Shown: piece by piece, positions 52,500 to 61,318 of the stretch
Layout: the number at the start of each line of letters is the position of its first letter
How positions within the stretch are numbered: the stretch's first letter is position 1
DNA from: Shewanella gaetbuli
GTDB taxonomy: Bacteria > Pseudomonadota > Gammaproteobacteria > Enterobacterales > Shewanellaceae
Direction of reading: 5' to 3'
Length of the DNA: 64,000 nt
Assembly: GCF_023284065.1 (NCBI RefSeq)
Contig: NZ_JAKIKP010000002.1
Location: 434,001 to 498,000, forward strand
The notes under the pieces: generated by a model
What the model saw: only the letters and a program-made list of their open reading frames with translations
Told to the model about the DNA's origin: nothing
Database searches by the model: none
Position numbers and translations under genes: made by a program

Positions 52500-52718
52500 G
52501 ATTTATTAACTAATATTTTAACATTCCCCTCCAAACACACCGTATCACCACAACAATCTCCCAACATATTTTTAGCAGTAATTTTAAATAACTCATTAAA
52601 AAATCAGCCAATACTAATATTGAGATCATGATCGCTTTGTAAATAAATGTTCATGGTAAACTCCGCCGCCATAAAGATGAGAGTAATTCCTATTCAGTTT
52701 TAATTAAGGTTAGCGATA

Positions 52719-55022
52719 ATGAGACAGCTTCCGTTAAACGTGATCAGTGCGGCCATTGCAGCTATTTTAGCTCCAAGCGCTATTGCCCAAGAAACCACGA
52801 CCAAAGAGCCTGTGGTTGAACAACCAAGCCAACAAGAATCCACCAGCCCAGAGCCAATTCTTGCTAAAGAAGACTTATATATCGTTAATAACTTCCATGA
52901 TGTGATTGTTATTTCTGGCTCACGCATGGAACAAACTTTAGACCAAGTTGCTGGCAGCGTAGTGGTCATTGATGAAGAGTCTATTGCCCGCAACATGACG
53001 ACCGACTTCTCAACCTTATTTAGAACCGAAGCCGCCGTAGACGTTAAAGGTGGTGCAGGTAAGCCTAGCTCGGTCACCATTCGTGGTATTGGTGGCAACC
53101 GCGTAATGATGGTGAAAGATGGCGTTAGGGTAAATAACCAATATGCCTCGCCTCTTGGCCCAGGTGCAGAAGGCACTGGCCGTGGCTTAACGGAAGTTGA
53201 AGGCTTAAAGCAAGTTGAAGTATTAAAAGCTGCAGCCTCAACCATGTATGGTTCTGACGCACTTGGCGGCGTAATGGTGATGACCTCTAAAGACGCTGAC
53301 GATTACTTAGCTGGCCAAGATTATTACTTCTCAGCGAATGGTGGCTATACTGGCATGAATGATGAATTCAGCGGTGGATTTACCAGTGCATTTAACCAAG
53401 GTAACTTTGATAACCTCGTTAGCTACCAACGTCGCCACGGTGAAGAACAGCAAAACTACAGCAACACCCTGCCAGACAGTGACTTAGTGACCGACAGCTT
53501 GTTGCTGAAAAGTAAGTATCACTTTAACGACGATACCAATTTACAGCTAACCGTTGATTACCTAACACAACAATTGGACCGCTGGGAACAAACCCCAGAA
53601 GATAATGATTCTATTGACTATGACCGTAAAACCGAAGCCTTAAATGCCTCATTGCGTTTACGTTCAACCAAAGAACGTGTGGTTCACGATAATGTCGATT
53701 TCGTGCTTTATTATGGTCAAACAGATCAAAGTGAAAAACGTAATTACTTTAATGGTATTTCAGGCCCTGACCGCGAAATCACCGAAAAACGTGATTATGA
53801 ATTCAATGAATACCGCGTTGGTTTTGCCAGTACTTTCAGTAAAGCTTTATCGCTAACCGGCCATGACCACAATATTATTTATGGTGTCGACGTTGAGCAG
53901 TCTGAAATGAGCCGCCCGCGTGATTATCAAAAAATGGATGATAATGGCAACTGGATTCCTTCAGACACTGATACCTTCTCATTTGCTGACACCAAAAGTT
54001 TACGTGTAGGGGCTTTTGTTCAAGACGACATCAGCTTTTTAGACGGTAAATTAAATGCCATTTTAGGCTTACGTTACGACTACTTTAAAAACACCCCTGA
54101 TCAACAGCAAGCTGAAGATGCTGGCCGTGATCCGGCAGACTTTGAAGCGATGAGTGATGGTTTTTGGTCGCCCAAAGCGGGCCTTGTTTATCACATTACC
54201 AATGATGTCAACGTGTATGCCCAGTATGCTTATGGCTATAAAATGCCGACGCCAGACCAAAAATGGGGTGAGCTAGAAGTTAAAGATGGAGCAATGCCGT
54301 TCCCTGTACTGATCCAAGCAAACTATGACTTAGAGTCAGAGTCTAGCCACACTATGGAGTTAGGGGTACGGGGTCACCATGGTGATACTCAGTACGAATT
54401 AACCACCTTCTATACTCAAGCCGATAACTACATCGACTGGGAATTTGTCGGCTGCGGTGGTCCACTTGGCTGTGTTATGCCACGCTCTTTAGAGTACCGC
54501 TACATTAACTACGATAAAGTGACCTTGTACGGTGCAGAAGCCTCTGTAAGCCAGTGGATTGGTGACAGTGTGGAAATTTGGGGTAACATTGCTTACACCC
54601 ATGGTGAAGACCAAGACGGTAATTACCTTAATACCGTTAGCCCACTAAAAGGTAACATAGGTGCTAATTACTACACTTATGTTGGCAATACTGAACTAGA
54701 CTTCGGCGCGACAGTACGTTTTGCCGATAAAATGGATCGCACCACTGACTTAGATATTTTCCCTGTTGTTATGCCGGGCATGGATTTCAACGAAGTATTT
54801 AACACTTCAGGTTATGCGGTTGTGGACTTAACTGCCAATGTGCGTATTACTGATAACTGGACGGTACGCGCTGGGGTATATAACTTATTTGATAAAGAAT
54901 ATATTGAATATGCTGATGTGGCGGGTCAATCTAAGTTCTTAATGGGCTCAATGGGAGTTACTGAAGAAACTTACTCTCAGCCAGGTCGCTACTTTAACGT
55001 TAAGTTAAACTACACCTTCTAA
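52719..55022 (+). CDS. TonB-dependent outer-membrane receptor, haem/transferrin receptor type
   Basis: The 767-residue receptor has a signal peptide ending near AIA-QE, a TonB-box-like stretch DVIVISGS (about 61-68), a plug domain with SSVTIRGIGGNRVMMVKDG and AASTMYGSDALGGVMVMTSKD, and a 22-strand-type barrel ending in aromatic residues (VKLNYTF). The plug resembles the haemoglobin/transferrin receptor family. However, the FRAP/NPNL haem motifs are replaced by YKMP and a diverged segment, so the substrate is open. A weak Fur-like half-site lies about 100 bases upstream. It stands alone between terminators. Confidence 0.85.
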   Translation: MRQLPLNVISAAIAAILAPSAIAQETTTKEPVVEQPSQQESTSPEPILAKEDLYIVNNFHDVIVISGSRMEQTLDQVAGSVVVIDEESIARNMTTDFSTLFRTEAAVDVKGGAGKPSSVTIRGIGGNRVMMVKDGVRVNNQYASPLGPGAEGTGRGLTEVEGLKQVEVLKAAASTMYGSDALGGVMVMTSKDADDYLAGQDYYFSANGGYTGMNDEFSGGFTSAFNQGNFDNLVSYQRRHGEEQQNYSNTLPDSDLVTDSLLLKSKYHFNDDTNLQLTVDYLTQQLDRWEQTPEDNDSIDYDRKTEALNASLRLRSTKERVVHDNVDFVLYYGQTDQSEKRNYFNGISGPDREITEKRDYEFNEYRVGFASTFSKALSLTGHDHNIIYGVDVEQSEMSRPRDYQKMDDNGNWIPSDTDTFSFADTKSLRVGAFVQDDISFLDGKLNAILGLRYDYFKNTPDQQQAEDAGRDPADFEAMSDGFWSPKAGLVYHITNDVNVYAQYAYGYKMPTPDQKWGELEVKDGAMPFPVLIQANYDLESESSHTMELGVRGHHGDTQYELTTFYTQADNYIDWEFVGCGGPLGCVMPRSLEYRYINYDKVTLYGAEASVSQWIGDSVEIWGNIAYTHGEDQDGNYLNTVSPLKGNIGANYYTYVGNTELDFGATVRFADKMDRTTDLDIFPVVMPGMDFNEVFNTSGYAVVDLTANVRITDNWTVRAGVYNLFDKEYIEYADVAGQSKFLMGSMGVTEETYSQPGRYFNVKLNYTF

Positions 55023-55051
55023 CTGTTACAAGCTCAGAGACAGTAAAGAAT

Positions 55052-55079
55052 CCACCTTCTGAAGAAGGTGGCTTTAATT
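55052..55079 (+). terminator. Terminator-like hairpin after the TonB receptor gene
   Basis: CCACCTTC-TGAA-GAAGGTGG followed by CTTTAATTT, 30 bases after the stop. The T run is interrupted. Confidence 0.65.
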
Positions 55080-55177
55080 TAGCCTCCTAAAAGGGGCGTT
55101 GTTTACTGTAACGTAAATAAGCCTTAGCTTGAACAGTCAAGTTTGACTAAAAGTTCATAGCTTCAATCTAATCAATT

Positions 55178-55790
55178 GCCTGCCGCAGGCCTTCGTGCAA
55201 GCACGACCGTGACACGCTGCAAGTTCGTCCCTGAAAGCTCGGCCATGACGAATAACATCCATGTTAAACAGCCAGTTCGGCATCCATGCCTCTCGCTCAA
55301 AGCGTTTCACACCGTGAAACTTCGCCATGTCATGGACGGTCACCGCTGCGCTTACACCTGAAATTTTCGCCTCTTCGATTTGACCTTGTTTGCATCTAAT
55401 TAGACGTAAAAACTTTCAGATTCAATGTGAATTGAGGGCATCGAGAAAAGTTCGTGAGCTTGGCATGGATGCCAAGTTAGCTTACGTTAGGCCAAGGATG
55501 GCCTATCGGAAGCGCTAGAGCTTTTCGACAATGACCGAAGGCAGATACCAACGAAGTTAAAAGCTGGATCAATCCCCATCGAAAATTATGCGCTTTTCAG
55601 CATTTTTCGTCTGGGGCGGCAGGGTGATCCAAGAGGGTATTGCTGTTGATACCCTTTTGGCCGGTGCAGGATGGAATCCTGCGATGTTAATCCAAACGGA
55701 GTTTGGAGAGTCAGAGTTCAATTAACATGAGTGGATATTCAGGCAAAGCCTTATTGATGATAACCACCTACTGAAATAGGTAGTTTAGGG
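55178..55790. other. Noncoding region packed with short perfect hairpins, several with GGA loops
   Basis: This stretch lacks a credible gene but holds many short inverted repeats. In the first half, reading as GG- or GGT-loop hairpins on the minus strand, are TAACAT/ATGTTA (55253-55266), GGCAT/ATGCC (55279-55290) and GTTTCAC/GTGAAAC (55304-55320). In the second half, on the plus strand, are CTTGGCAT-GG-ATGCCAAG (55459-55476), TAGGCCA-AGGA-TGGCCTA (55488-55505), GCAGGAT-GGA-ATCCTGC (55666-55682) and TCCAAAC-GGA-GTTTGGA (55691-55707), the last inside an ATGTTAAT/ATTAACAT stem. Short ORFs here are by-products of the palindromes. It may be a structured RNA or a composite of palindromic repeats. 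Confidence 0.7.
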
Positions 55791-55794
55791 ACTG

Positions 55795-55833
55795 AAAAAA
55801 GAGGTCAGTGCCCATAGCACTGACCTCTTTTTT
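55795..55833. terminator. Strong intrinsic terminator, bidirectional
   Basis: AAAAAAGAGGTCAGTGC-CCATA-GCACTGACCTCTTTTTT is a perfect 17-pair hairpin with T runs on both strands. It closes the hairpin region on the plus strand and faces rimI on the minus strand. Confidence 0.95.
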
Positions 55834-55896
55834 ATGTGATTTAATATAAACCTTACCGCTAAGCTGACTCAATAAAAAATAAGCTTAACTAGTCAA

Positions 55897-56349
55897 TCAC
55901 CAACTTAAGTCCATTAATATGGCATCTTCTGCCCCCGACTCACTAGGGTAGTAACCTTGTCTGCGGCCTATTTCAACAAAGCCGCTTTTTTGATAAAGGG
56001 ATATAGCCGCTAAATTTGACTGGCGCACCTCAAGCATAATTTTAACCCCAGCATGGGCTTTGGCCTGAGTAATAACAGAATCAAGCAGTAAGCGCCCTAT
56101 TCCTCTGCCTTGCACTGTAGGGCTGACACAAATGTCCATTAAGGTCACTTCATCAATAATTTGCTGCACAATACTAAAGCCAAGTAACTGATGGTTTTCA
56201 AACAACCCTTCAACACGATAAAAGCGGCCAAAACAATCTTGTAAACTGGCTAACGACCATGGGTGCGTGTGAGCGGCAGATTCTATTGCCAACATATCTT
56301 GGCAATCATCAACGGATAAACGGTGAATTTGGTATAACGGAGATGACAT
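55897..56349 (-). CDS. rimI: Ribosomal-protein S18 alanine N-acetyltransferase
   Basis: The 150-residue GNAT acetyltransferase has the acetyl-CoA-binding motif VQGRGIGRLLLDSVI and the RimI-like ending IGRRQGYYPSESGAEDAILMDL. It acetylates the N terminus of S18. It follows holD after six bases, as in E. coli holD-rimI. Confidence 0.93.
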   Translation of the reverse strand: MSSPLYQIHRLSVDDCQDMLAIESAAHTHPWSLASLQDCFGRFYRVEGLFENHQLLGFSIVQQIIDEVTLMDICVSPTVQGRGIGRLLLDSVITQAKAHAGVKIMLEVRQSNLAAISLYQKSGFVEIGRRQGYYPSESGAEDAILMDLSW

Positions 56350-56355
56350 AAAGGG

Positions 56356-56697
56356 CTAAGCTGCTTTATCAAGTTGCTGGCAAATTTGTTGCCACAAGAG
56401 GCGCTTTTCTTCAACGCTATTAATAACCTCTGCCAAAGGTGCGCTGACCAACCAGGCGACTCGAGGACGGCGTTTAACTTTGCGCATATCCCATACCACT
56501 TGCGGACCTTTATGTAATTCACAATCAAAATCACACTGTTCTAGGGCAATATTTAACAGTAGCAGCACTTGTTCAATAAAGGCCATTTGCGACAAGTCAG
56601 CATCGACATCATGCAATATTAGATAAGGCTTACCCGGCTTGTCGGCACTGCGCCAGCGGGTGATGTTCATTGCATCTAAAAAAGCGTTTTTATCCAT
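56356..56697 (-). CDS. holD: DNA polymerase III psi subunit
   Basis: The 113-residue protein is poorly conserved, as is usual for psi, but has WRSADKPGKPY near the start and the C-terminal RLLWQQICQQL that matches HolD. Position directly before rimI is conserved. Psi bridges chi (encoded by holC at 18835) to the clamp loader. Confidence 0.8.
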   Translation of the reverse strand: MDKNAFLDAMNITRWRSADKPGKPYLILHDVDADLSQMAFIEQVLLLLNIALEQCDFDCELHKGPQVVWDMRKVKRRPRVAWLVSAPLAEVINSVEEKRLLWQQICQQLDKAA

Positions 56698-56789
56698 ATT
56701 TAAGTGTCATTTGTTTTGCAGTGCAATAAGGGTATCAGGTTAGCTGAATGGTTGAAACTGTCAGGGTAATCTTAATAATACCACTTCAT

Positions 56790-56833
56790 AAAAAAACACC
56801 GACAACCCCAGCAAGCATCTAGAATTATCGGTG
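56790..56833 (-). terminator. Terminator of the kdgF-kdgK-eda operon
   Basis: On the minus strand CACCGA and TCGGTG enclose a loop of about 25 bases and are followed by seven T, about 100 bases after the eda stop. The long loop lowers confidence. Confidence 0.55.
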
Positions 56834-56929
56834 CGTAATGGCCTAACTCAATGCTACACTATCGTGTTAGGCTGGCGCTGAATAATCAGCTATCGTTATG
56901 ATTTTTAAACCGTTTAATGGCCTTAAAGA

Positions 56930-57553
56930 TTACGCTACGTGAGCAACCGCTTCTTTAACTAAACGACCAATTTCGTCCCATTGACCATCAGCAATCATTT
57001 TTGGAGGTAACATCCACGTACCACCACAAGCTAATACCGCAGGAATCGCTAAGTACTCATCAACATTTTTTAAGCTAACACCACCGGTTGGCATAAATGT
57101 GACAGGGTAAACTGCCGCTAATGCTTTTAGCATTTGAATCCCGCCTGATGGCTCAGCTGGGAAAAACTTCACTGTTTTAAGACCCATTTCCATCGCTTGT
57201 TCAACTAAGCTAGGGCTGTTGATACCAGGAATAATTGGGAAGTCTTTATCTAAACAATATTGCACAATTTTTGGATTAAAGCCTGGGCTAACAATAAAGT
57301 CTACGCCTGCCTCAATGGCTTCATCAACTTGAGCTGGGGTTAAAATAGTGCCCGCGCCAATAAGCATGTCAGGAAAAGCTTCACGCATGTTACGAATAGC
57401 TTGAGCCGCACATGGCGTTCTGAAGGTGACTTCAGCACAATTCATACCATTTTCAACTAAAGCCTTTCCTAACGGAATGGCATCGTCTGCATTGTCAATT
57501 GCAATAACTGGAATGACTTTTAATTGAGTTAATTTTTCATTTAATGTGGTCAC
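56930..57553 (-). CDS. eda: 2-keto-3-deoxy-6-phosphogluconate aldolase
   Basis: The aldolase of about 207 residues splits KDPG to pyruvate and glyceraldehyde-3-phosphate. Family stretches are NCAEVTFRTPCAAQAI (catalytic Glu), GAGTILTPAQVDEA, TVKFFPAEPSGGIQML (Schiff-base Lys) and FMPTGGVSLKN. The start is a GTG. GTG 57553 has GAGAAG just upstream and is preferred over the in-frame GTG at 57565. It is last in the kdgF-kdgK-eda operon and would finish alginate or uronate breakdown. Confidence 0.95.
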   Translation of the reverse strand: MTTLNEKLTQLKVIPVIAIDNADDAIPLGKALVENGMNCAEVTFRTPCAAQAIRNMREAFPDMLIGAGTILTPAQVDEAIEAGVDFIVSPGFNPKIVQYCLDKDFPIIPGINSPSLVEQAMEMGLKTVKFFPAEPSGGIQMLKALAAVYPVTFMPTGGVSLKNVDEYLAIPAVLACGGTWMLPPKMIADGQWDEIGRLVKEAVAHVA

Positions 57554-57569
57554 AATACTTCTCACTTAT

Positions 57570-58502
57570 TTAGATGCTTAAATTAGGCATGGCTGCTGTT
57601 GGAATAATCGCGCCAGCATATTGAATGACAGTACCAGCAAGAATATGGCCAGCCTGTGCTGATTCTTGAGGGGTTCCGCCCGTTAAACGTTTGGCTAAAT
57701 AGCCTGCACTGAATGAGTCACCCGCGGCAGTAGTATCAACCACTTTTTCAACACGAGTTGCCGCAACACTGATACGTTCTTCAGGAGTAATAACAAGGCA
57801 AGGTTCACAACCAAGCTTGATAACAATTTCAGTGACACCAGCCGCTTGAGTACGTGTAATACATTGCTCAACCTCGTCATCACCAAAAAGCGCTTGCTCG
57901 TCTTCAAAGGTTAAACAAGCAATATCGGTCAGCTTTAGCATGGCTTGGTAGCTTTCTAGTGCTTTGGCCTTGCTTTGCCATAACGTTGGACGGTAGTTGT
58001 TGTCAAAAATAACCTTGCCACCGGCTTGCTTAAATTGAGTTAGCACATCAAATAACACAACACGACTTTCATCGGTCAAAATAGCTAAAGAGATTCCGCT
58101 AAGGTAAATTGCATCAAATGTCAGTAATGACTGAATTAACCCATTGCTGTCAGCTTGCTCAAATAAATATTTAGCCGCTGCATCGTTACGCCAGTAATAA
58201 AAAGAGCGCTCACCGGTATCATCGGTTTCAATGTAATATAAGCCTGGTTGCTTACCCTCAATGTGCAGTACATTTTCAGTATGCACACCTTCAGACTGCC
58301 ATTTGGCTTTCATGTTACTGCTAAATGGATCATGTCCTAACGCAGTAACATAGTGGGTTGCTAAATTGGCATTTTGGGTAAGACGCGCTAAATACAATGC
58401 GGTATTTAATGTATCTCCACCAAAGTTTTGCGCTAGCATTTCGCCTGTTGATCTAAGCTCAACCATGCATTCGCCAATTATCGCAATTTTTTGATTATTC
58501 AT
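57570..58502 (-). CDS. kdgK: 2-keto-3-deoxygluconate kinase (PfkB family)
   Basis: The 310-residue sugar kinase has the PfkB N-terminal GGDTLNTALYLARL and the C-terminal VDTTAAGDSFSAGYL with the catalytic Asp; the usual GAGD is AAGD here. It phosphorylates KDG to KDPG, the Eda substrate. It lies between kdgF and eda with gaps of 25 and about 16 bases. Function as KDG kinase follows from context and family resemblance. Confidence 0.92.
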   Translation of the reverse strand: MNNQKIAIIGECMVELRSTGEMLAQNFGGDTLNTALYLARLTQNANLATHYVTALGHDPFSSNMKAKWQSEGVHTENVLHIEGKQPGLYYIETDDTGERSFYYWRNDAAAKYLFEQADSNGLIQSLLTFDAIYLSGISLAILTDESRVVLFDVLTQFKQAGGKVIFDNNYRPTLWQSKAKALESYQAMLKLTDIACLTFEDEQALFGDDEVEQCITRTQAAGVTEIVIKLGCEPCLVITPEERISVAATRVEKVVDTTAAGDSFSAGYLAKRLTGGTPQESAQAGHILAGTVIQYAGAIIPTAAMPNLSI

Positions 58503-58527
58503 ATTCCACTGCCTATTTAGAGTCTAG

Positions 58528-58863
58528 TTACTTTAGGATGTCTTCTCTTGAAGGAGAAAACACATCCAGTAAAACGCTGTCATCTTCAAGTGCTACCGCA
58601 CCATGCTCAAAATGTTTTCGAGCAATATAGGCATCACCTGATTTTAAAATTTTTTTCTGACCATTTATGCAAGCTTCAAAGCGACCTTTCACCACATAAC
58701 CAATTTGGTCATGAATTTCATGGCTATGAGGTTTACCGACAGCACCTTTATCAAAGTTAAGGTGAACAACCATTAAATCATCGGTAAATCCTACAATTTT
58801 CCGCTTAATGCCATCACTTATTTGCTCCCAAGGATGGTCGTCTGCATTAAAAAACAACTGCAT
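58528..58863 (-). CDS. kdgF: KdgF-like cupin, unsaturated monouronate linearisation
   Basis: The 111-residue single-domain cupin has the metal motif HSHEIHDQIGYVVKGRFE with a later histidine in KHFEHGAVALE, and the KdgF-like start MQLFFNADDHPWEQISDGIKRK and end LLDVFSPSREDIL. KdgF proteins convert the 4,5-unsaturated monouronates from alginate or pectin lyases to linear keto sugars. The ATG at 58863 follows GGAGACAAACG; an ORF start at 58905 lacks a ribosome binding site. It is first in the operon and divergent from the PL17 lyases. Confidence 0.88.
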   Translation of the reverse strand: MQLFFNADDHPWEQISDGIKRKIVGFTDDLMVVHLNFDKGAVGKPHSHEIHDQIGYVVKGRFEACINGQKKILKSGDAYIARKHFEHGAVALEDDSVLLDVFSPSREDILK

Positions 58864-58937
58864 CGTTTGTCTCCAAGGTGTCTTTAAATCATTGCGTATC
58901 GTCAAGATTGCTTTATCATAATGCTTACTTTCGATTT

Positions 58938-58950
58938 GTAATACAATATG
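58938..58950 (-). promoter_or_regulatory. Candidate operator upstream of kdgF (13-bp shared motif)
   Basis: On the minus strand this reads CATATTGTATTAC, extended to the perfect palindrome TTGTA-T-TACAA (58936-58946). It lies 75 bases before the kdgF start. The same 13-mer, in the same orientation relative to transcription, precedes the PL17 genes. A GntR-type or similar regulator is plausible, but none is encoded in the window. Confidence 0.6.
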
Positions 58951-59100
58951 TTTTTATTTGTGTGAACCATATCAAGTAATCTTTTTGCAAACAAAAACCA
59001 GTAAAACAAGTGCATTCGTTACAGTGAAAGCTAAATATTGATTGTGACAATGAATGTGATCAGGGTCATTTTTCTGGTAGGATTATATACAAATATTAAC

Positions 59101-59113
59101 CATATTGTATTAC
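59101..59113 (+). promoter_or_regulatory. Candidate operator upstream of the PL17 genes (13-bp shared motif)
   Basis: CATATTGTATTAC, 49 bases before the PL17 start, is identical to the site in front of kdgF. Just upstream, ATACAA (59086-59091) mirrors TTGTAT (59104-59109) with 12 bases between. Together the two operators predict co-regulation of both arms of the cluster. Confidence 0.6.
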
Positions 59114-59162
59114 TTTATACGCAATACATTAAATTCATGACTGTAAAAAGGTGAAAAAACCT

Positions 59163-61307
59163 ATGGCAACGCAACCCATATTGCTTACTGAAGCTGAAAT
59201 AGCACTACTAAGTAAAGAAGTCGGTCGCTCAAGTTTGATGGGAAAAACCATCGCGACTAATCAGAAAGACGTTGATGCTTTCATGCAACTGCCCATCGAT
59301 ATTCCTGGTCACGGTGAAGCAGGCGGATATGAACATAACCGTCACAAGCAAAACTACACCTACATGAATTTAGCGGGTCGCTTATTCCTTATCACCAAAG
59401 AACAAAAATATGCTGACTGGGTGATTGAAGTATTAGAGCAATATGCGGATAAATATTTAACTTTTGACTTTCATGTTCAAAAGAACACCAACCCAACAGG
59501 CCGTTTATTCCATCAAATTTTGAACGAACACTGCTGGTTATTTTATACCAGTCTTGCTTATTCTTGTGTTGCCTCACAAATGAGCGAAGCACAACAACAA
59601 CGCATTCAAGAACGTATTTTTGAGCCAATGCTTGAAATGTTCACCGTAAAATATGCTCACGACTTTGACCGTATTCACAACCACGGAATTTGGGCCGTTG
59701 CAGCAGTGGGTATTTGTGGTTTAGCCGTAGGCAAACGTGAATACTTAGAAATGTCGGTATACGGTTTAGACCGCAATGACACGGGTGGTTTCTTAGCACA
59801 AATTTCACAATTATTTGCGCCATCGGGCTACTACATGGAAGGCCCTTACTACCACCGTTATGCCATTCGTCCAACGTGTGTATTTGCAGAAGTATTACAC
59901 CGCCATATGCCTGAAGTGGATATTTACAACTACAAAAATGGCGTTATTGGCAACACGGTTCAAGCACTGCTTTCAACCGCTTACCCTAATGGTGAATTCC
60001 CAGCATTAAACGATGCATCTCGCACTATGGGCATTACCGATATGGGTGTTCAAGTTGCAGTAAGTGTTTACAGCAAGCACTACGGTTTAGACGACAACCT
60101 ATTAGGCATGGCTAAAATTCAAGACGCGGTATGGATGCACCCTTGTGGTTTAGCATTATCACAAGCATTTGAACAAGCCACTGCTGACCGTGAAATTGGC
60201 ATGCCATTCTGGCCAAGTGTTGAGCTAAACGAAGGCCCAACTGGCGAAAGTGGTGCTCAAGGCTTTATCCGTATGCAGGATAAAAACCAAGACGTATTCC
60301 AACTTGTGATGAACTACGGTCAACACGGTATGGGTCATGGTAACTTTGACACCTTAGGCATTACTTACTTTAACCGAGGCCAAGAAGTATTACGTGAGTA
60401 CGGTTTTGGTCGTTGGGTTAACGTTGAGCCAAAATTTGGTGGCCGTTACTTAGACGAAAACAAAACCTATGCACGCCAAACCATTGCTCATAACATGGTA
60501 ACAATTGACCAAACGTGCCAAAACTACTTTGACGTAGAACGTGCAGACAGCGTACATGGTATTCCACACTTTTTTAAAGTGGACAGTGATTCAATTAAAG
60601 GCATGAGCGCATTTGCCAACGACCATTACGATGGTTTTGAAATGCAGCGCAGCGTATTCATGGTTAACATTGATGGCCTAGAAGCGCCATTATTACTAGA
60701 CCTATACCGCTTAAACGGTGAAGGCGAGCATCAATATGACTACTCGCACCAGTACGAAGGACAAATTATTCGTACTAACTTTGACTACACCACCCATACA
60801 GAATTAGACACCTTCGGCGACAAAGATGGTTATCAACACTTATGGCGTGTAGCCGACGGCAAAGTAGACGGTACAGCTTTAGTCAGTTGGTTACAAAACA
60901 ACACTTACTACACATGGTTAGGCACTAGCTCAAACGACAACGGTGAAGTTATTTTCACTCGTACAGGCGCTAACGACCCAAGCTTTAACCTACGTAGCGA
61001 GCCAGCATTCACACTACGCAGCAACGGCGGTAACACCTTGTTTGCGTCAGTATTAGAAACTCACGGCTACTTCAATGAAGAGTTTGAGCAATCGGTAACT
61101 GCACGTGGTCAAGTTAAAAACATTGAAGTGATTGGTCACAACAACCTAGGTTCAGTAGTAGAAATCACCACTGCAAGCCAAGTTGTTACCGTGATGATTA
61201 GCAACCAGCAATCAGCCACAGACACCACTGAGCACGAATTAGAATTCAACGGCCAACAATACAGTTGGAGCGGATTTTACGCATTATCAAGCCGCCCTGT
61301 AGCCTAG
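59163..61307 (+). CDS. PL17 oligoalginate lyase, copy 1 (cytoplasmic)
   Basis: The 714-residue exolyase has the PL17 alpha-toroid (about 1-360) and beta-sheet domain (about 370-714). Family stretches are GGYEHNRHKQNY, IHNHGIWAVAAVGICG (His174), GYYMEGPYYHRYA (catalytic-type Tyr near 230) and NVEPKFGGRYLDENKTYARQTIAHNM. It would release unsaturated monouronate from oligoalginate ends. There is no signal peptide, unlike Saccharophagus Alg17C. The ATG at 59163 has AAGGTG upstream; an in-frame GTG at 59151 overlaps that site and is rejected. The second copy follows after 11 bases. Confidence 0.93.
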   Translation: MATQPILLTEAEIALLSKEVGRSSLMGKTIATNQKDVDAFMQLPIDIPGHGEAGGYEHNRHKQNYTYMNLAGRLFLITKEQKYADWVIEVLEQYADKYLTFDFHVQKNTNPTGRLFHQILNEHCWLFYTSLAYSCVASQMSEAQQQRIQERIFEPMLEMFTVKYAHDFDRIHNHGIWAVAAVGICGLAVGKREYLEMSVYGLDRNDTGGFLAQISQLFAPSGYYMEGPYYHRYAIRPTCVFAEVLHRHMPEVDIYNYKNGVIGNTVQALLSTAYPNGEFPALNDASRTMGITDMGVQVAVSVYSKHYGLDDNLLGMAKIQDAVWMHPCGLALSQAFEQATADREIGMPFWPSVELNEGPTGESGAQGFIRMQDKNQDVFQLVMNYGQHGMGHGNFDTLGITYFNRGQEVLREYGFGRWVNVEPKFGGRYLDENKTYARQTIAHNMVTIDQTCQNYFDVERADSVHGIPHFFKVDSDSIKGMSAFANDHYDGFEMQRSVFMVNIDGLEAPLLLDLYRLNGEGEHQYDYSHQYEGQIIRTNFDYTTHTELDTFGDKDGYQHLWRVADGKVDGTALVSWLQNNTYYTWLGTSSNDNGEVIFTRTGANDPSFNLRSEPAFTLRSNGGNTLFASVLETHGYFNEEFEQSVTARGQVKNIEVIGHNNLGSVVEITTASQVVTVMISNQQSATDTTEHELEFNGQQYSWSGFYALSSRPVA

Positions 61308-61318
61308 GAGAAATAGAC

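Noticed and set aside
52615..52633. Possible Fur box upstream of the TonB receptor
   Set aside because: Only the right half (ATCATGATC) resembles the 19-bp consensus; overall agreement by eye is about 11 of 19.
52700..53245. 181-codon ORF antisense to the start of the TonB receptor gene
   Set aside because: Shadow ORF rich in Ser, Thr and Pro, with no ribosome binding site.
55155..55361. Two overlapping ORFs of about 60 codons in the hairpin region
   Set aside because: They exist on both strands because of the palindromes, lack ribosome binding sites and resemble no family.
55459..55707. Naming the GGA-hairpin segment as CsrB/RsmZ
   Set aside because: The architecture is suggestive, but no promoter is visible, the motif density is only modestly above chance, and GG-loop hairpins on the opposite strand next to it fit a palindromic repeat equally well.
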